NCBI GenBank assembly: GCA_030762175.1
Contig: CM060841.1
Coordinates: forward strand, 8,060,501 to 8,124,500
Length of the DNA stretch: 64,000 nt
Direction of reading: 5' to 3'
Source: Metallyticus violacea
Lineage: Eukaryota > Arthropoda > Insecta > Mantodea > Metallyticidae
In this document: one piece after another, positions 60,108 to 64,000 of the stretch
How positions within the stretch are numbered: position 1 is the stretch's first letter
Layout: each line of letters opens with the position of its first letter
The notes under the pieces: generated by a model
Seen by the model: the letters and a program-made list of their open reading frames with translations, nothing else
Told to the model about the DNA's origin: nothing
Databases searched by the model: none
Program-made: the position numbers and the translations under genes

Positions 60108-60469
60108 ATAACATACTTATAACATATATTGTAAAAAATAGTTCTACATGTTTAATTATTTCTAATAATGATTACCTTTTTTAATATAAATTTACTTCGG
60201 AAACTGCGAGTGTCTAAGAGTTAAATACCAACACATTTGTTTAACGGTATGAGAAGTTCAAAATATAAGAAAATTCAATTAAACGATAATATTAAATTTG
60301 AAGCAGAATATATTTTATTTTAAAATTTCCTACATTCAGAGATGCTGTTTTATAACCGTATAGATTATGAAAACCCTAACAAACGAGGTTCTAAAATTTT
60401 CTTGAAAACATTAATGAAATAAATTGTATGGTATTTCCTTTTTTATTAATCTATTATTTACTGTCGCTT

Positions 60470-60712
60470 TGACTACGTTGGTCTTCTCGCGATGTCTGTA
60501 GGGATGAATGCAATTAAATGAATTAATGATTATGCAAATGAGTTAGGAGTCCTTGACGTCTTAAAGCTATCTAGCTATCTAGCATTCACCTTCTCAGGGT
60601 GAGGAAAAACTCCGGAAAAAACCTTACCCAGACAGCTTCACCTGGCCGGAATTCGAACCCAGAACCTATGGATTAGCATTCGTAAACGCTACTAGATTAT
60701 GGAGGCGGTTTC
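60470..60712 (-). mobile_element. SINE-C, best-preserved copy
   Basis: On the minus strand: AAACCGCCTCCATAATCTAG, TAGGTTCTGGGTTCGAATTC (B box), CAGGTGAAGCTGTCTGGG, GGAGTTTTTCCTCACCCTG, AGAAGGTGAATGCTAG, CAAGGACTCCTAACTCATTT, ATTCATTTAATTGCATTCAT and CTACAGACATCGCGAGAAG with CCAACGTAGTCAAAG. The A-box part has lost a few bases (CTAGTAGCG). A clear A tail or target-site duplication is not visible. Confidence 0.85.
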
Positions 60713-61636
60713 TGTTGTCCTTATATTTAAACATTTAGAATAAAATTACTTAATTTTGGAGGTAACCTCTAAGTTCGTTTCTAGTTATATTTTTTTACCT
60801 ACTTAGAAAGGAGTTGAAAATGGAAACATGCTACGATTACGAATAGAAACAGCTGAAGCTATGCAAAATTACCAACATTATGTTTTTTTCATTGATATTT
60901 AAATATATAGACATAAACTTTTTAAAAATATTAATTCGTCTTTAGAAACCATAAAGAATATTTTAAACTTTTTATGATAAATTAGCACACGTTCATGTAT
61001 TTTTCATGTTCTGCAAACTTACTTTGCAGTAAACTATCTCAGGGTGGTGATTCCATACAATGAAGCCAAAACCATTTAAACCTGAGCGTATTGACTTTTT
61101 GTGTAAACACAAGTAATAAAATAATTCCATTTATAAAAAAATTACCTTTAACACGTAGTAAAATAATGATTGAAAGACATTAATTTAAATAATGATGTTT
61201 GCACTGCTTAAATTAGAAAATTTCTGTAGTTGTAGAATAGTGGCAGTTGAGAGTGTGAATATACTTGAAATTAGAGAATTGTACATCGAATAGAGTTCAA
61301 AACTTTCTCTTAAAACGCAAATGAAATATTTTCTCAACTAAATTTAGTTTTACAAGTTTTGCTTAAGGATATTGATTTAATATTCATGCCGAAAACTCTC
61401 AGATAGTGCCTGATGAAATTGTAATTTAGTGATTCTCTATTATTTTTTCTAAAGCTGTTTTACCAATTGTTTAGTATTTCTAATAGCAATTTTTCCTAAT
61501 TTGAAATATCTTAATTCCTTTTTCTCATTTTCCTATAGTAATTGTTATTCTTTTGTCTTGCTGAAGCTTACGATAAAGCCAAGCTAATCCTACCCTTTGT
61601 ACAATTGAAGTAATTGTAAATGTTCCGCATTTCTTT
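60713..61636. other. unassigned A+T-rich sequence
   Basis: Nothing recognisable. Confidence 0.5.
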
Positions 61637-61855
61637 TTACACTTTATTAAGCTTCTTTTCAAAGATTTCTGGAATATCATCAGTTGGCACAAATACTAAT
61701 GTTATTAACATGTCACGCGCTGCTTTCATCGACCTCTTTACACCATTGTTGTATGCCTTGGCCTGGTTCGGTACACAGAATGGGCTAAACGAAAAAGACA
61801 GCAGCAATGGACGTAATTGGAAATATCTCCTAAGAGTCTTCTCAAAGTATGACAT
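61637..61855 (-). pseudogene. possible MULE-type transposase fragment
   Basis: The minus frame of 72 codons reads LLLSFSFSPFCVPNQAKAYN then MKAARDMLITLVFVPTDDIP and EIFEKKLNKV. The pattern of an aromatic/Cys-type FHF..., then Y, then a basic residue and L..LVFVP..D[IV]...FE.L, resembles a conserved stretch of Mutator-like (MULE) transposase-derived proteins common in insect genomes (ALAFVP.ndV...FE.L). The zinc-ligand and catalytic parts are not present. It is short and based on a single motif, so the call is tentative. Confidence 0.35.
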
Positions 61856-64000
61856 TACGATATTTGGGAGATTTACTGGTATTCAATAATTTAGGGGTAC
61901 TGGAACCTCCATGTCGTTGTCTTTCGACTGCCATTGAAATCATAGTAAAAATTCAAGGAAAAGTAAATTTTATGAATCAAGGTTTATGAAAAATTATCGG
62001 AAACGCAATTTGATGCAAGGCAGTATCCATCCTTAAATACAATTTCTTTATTTTTTATTTTACTATTAATTTAAATTAATAATTTTTTCTCTAATTATAC
62101 GACTTGTGAACATTGTAAATTCCTTGTTTAATGAATATAAAGATAAATAAACATATTGAACATGTTACTTCTTGTTTTTATAAGGCAACGTTTTAGTTAG
62201 TTGTGTTCCGTGCCCCCCACATTTACTTTAAAGATAACTAGAGAGGTTTATCATACGACCCATGCAATTTATATGCACTGAATGTTGGAGCACATTTTCC
62301 ATTAACTGATCATCCTATTGTGTTATTCTTGCCCTGTTCCCCAGTGGCATCATGAGCTGATAGCAAACGTCGCAAGCAATTTCGCAATAATTGAAACTGC
62401 ATAATTAATTAAAACTAGGAGTGTCTCTCAAGTAAAACAGTAGGTCTGATTTTGTTCGTTGCCTGATTGTTCTGAGGTAACAATGGCTTCTGCTTTATTT
62501 TTCAAGGACTTTTCTGGCTACATTGAGAGATTTCTCAAACATTAACGAACGGTTTCGTCTCGCTTTCGACATTACGGTCAATGGGGTCCCTGTTGCAAAC
62601 TTCACAGCTGTATGCTGCATCATGCTGCATTAAGAATTCAGATGTAATTTTCGTTTTGACTCCTGCTTTGAAATGGAATGGGAGAAGCTGCGTTTTGAGT
62701 GAATGAAGAAGAACAGTTTCCGACGAACGAAATCGTTTTCCGTTCGGATACAACAGTGAAAGTGTGGAGTGGGAGTGCTGCCTCTCTTTTCAATTCCATT
62801 CACAAAATAAAAAAGTAATGCCCATGTAGAGCCGAAACCGTAGCAAGGGAGAATACCAATAGAAATGGAGATAGACTACTGCTGGAACATAGAACAATGC
62901 GTTTCTTCTGATAACTAATGCATTTGCTTGTAGTGTCAATAAGTGATTTCGTTTTGAATGCAGTAAGACACGTTTTATAATAATTGCTAACCTGTATTCT
63001 CGACATATGTTTCTTGTTCTAATACTTCTAAATTGAACTTGGATTTTTCTATAAGTTCAATTATAACCGTAATGTTCCTTAACAAATTACATTGTATTTA
63101 ATATTTATGTACGAGTATTTAATAATTTAAAATAACGTAACCCTAGTTTCTTATAATGAGCGGTTAACTGTATCATATAGTGGAGTTAAGGATGACGCCG
63201 ACATAGACGAAGTCGACATTCACTAATGCCAACACGTTGGGCGTCAAACTTGTAACGGTTCTAATAAGACGCCGCCGTCGCCGTTTGTCATTGTAGAAGT
63301 TGACGTCGTTCCTAACTACCACCACAATATGCTCAGCTAGTTCATTGTTTGGTATTATAGCTGGCTTTTTCAGATTGATACTTATGGGGTGAAAGGAGTG
63401 TGATTTTAAGTATGACAAAGTCACATTGGATAGAAATCTACGGAGTTTATTAACGTTTTGTTATTACCACACAGCCAGCAGTACACTTTTCTGATTACGA
63501 TTTGCTCTGAGAATATTATTAGATACAGACTTAATACGAGACAGACGTGTTATAGTTTATATTTCTCTCACAAAACTGCTTTTTGTCCTGTTGTAACTCG
63601 TATACTGTTTACCTATGTGGATATTAATTCAAATTCGTAACTCCTATCATTCACCACAAATAATAATTTTGTAATTTATACCACAAAATATTAATCGCCA
63701 CATATCTTTACGTAATGTTAAAATGCTGCTTCACTATACGGAGTACAAACCATGATTTCTGCTAATGGAATTTAAAACACGACTTCTCTCGACGGAATCC
63801 AACGCATAACTAAACATTCTGAGATATAAACAGTCACTAATTACAATAAGAGTGTAATAATACTATTGATTACAAAGAATTATTTACAACATAAGCACAT
63901 TAAGCGAATGAAATTCGTTCCTATTGAGTCTTAACAAAGCTGTCTGTCTCGTGTTTCATTCTTGGTACACATTATTAATATTGCTACGCTTGCCATTGGT
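61856..64000. other. unassigned sequence to window end
   Basis: No gene recognised over 2.1 kb. Frames at 62535-62753, 62800-63006 and 63173-63424 (all minus) have no motif. A short G+C-rich spot at about 63265-63284 (AAGACGCCGCCGTCGCCG) stands out but has no partner structure that I could see. Confidence 0.5.

Overview
The window reads as a repeat-rich, A+T-rich stretch of a large animal genome, most likely an insect. The reasons are degenerate mariner/Tc1-type transposons of the kinds common in arthropods, several tRNA-derived SINE families, LINE fragments and long microsatellites, with no operons, ribosome-binding sites or compact genes. A cockroach, termite or other polyneopteran insect is my best guess from the SINE and mariner mix, but that is inference. 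No host protein-coding gene could be recognised. The window looks intergenic or intronic, and nearly every coding-like signal belongs to a transposon.

Layout. From 1 to 12.5 kb there is a graveyard of at least five decayed mariner/Tc1-like elements (1.4, 4.8, 7.5, 8.9 and 9.9 kb) with one SINE beside the second. From 12.5 to 20 kb there are SINEs of two families (called SINE-A and SINE-B here), the tip of a Tc1-like element ending in a (TA)n tract, and a short inverted-repeat element at 19.6 kb. From 20.7 to 23.4 kb lie the best-preserved mariner, a LINE 3' remnant and a large ACT/ATT microsatellite. From 23.4 to 32 kb the sequence is mostly unassigned, with another Tc1-like copy, a decayed transposase head and a SINE-A. 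From 32 to 41 kb come a LINE tail with an RNase H segment, a striking tetranucleotide array, a possible exon on the minus strand near 35.1 kb, and the longest Tc1-like copy at 39.25-40.52 kb. From 41 to 57 kb there are a LINE C-terminal tip, one more decayed transposase, more SINEs, a degenerate ~30-bp minisatellite and an AAATAGG-rich block. From 57 to 62 kb there is a cluster of SINEs with different tRNA-like heads, at least three sharing one 3' tail, and a possible MULE-type transposase fragment.

Families used below. SINE-A: tRNA-like head whose ends are complementary (GGTCCTG/CAGGACC), about 290 bp, eight copies, six on the minus strand, five flanked by clear target-site duplications. SINE-B: Leu/Ser-tRNA-like head, about 270 bp, eleven copies. 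SINE-C and SINE-D: different heads, related tails. Family T: a Tc1/mariner-superfamily element of about 1.27 kb with ends reading GGGTGCCAAAAATGTATAC, four copies. All transposase readings carry frameshifts, stops or deletions, so none looks able to make an active enzyme. Family names are from motif recognition by eye; no alignment or database search was run.
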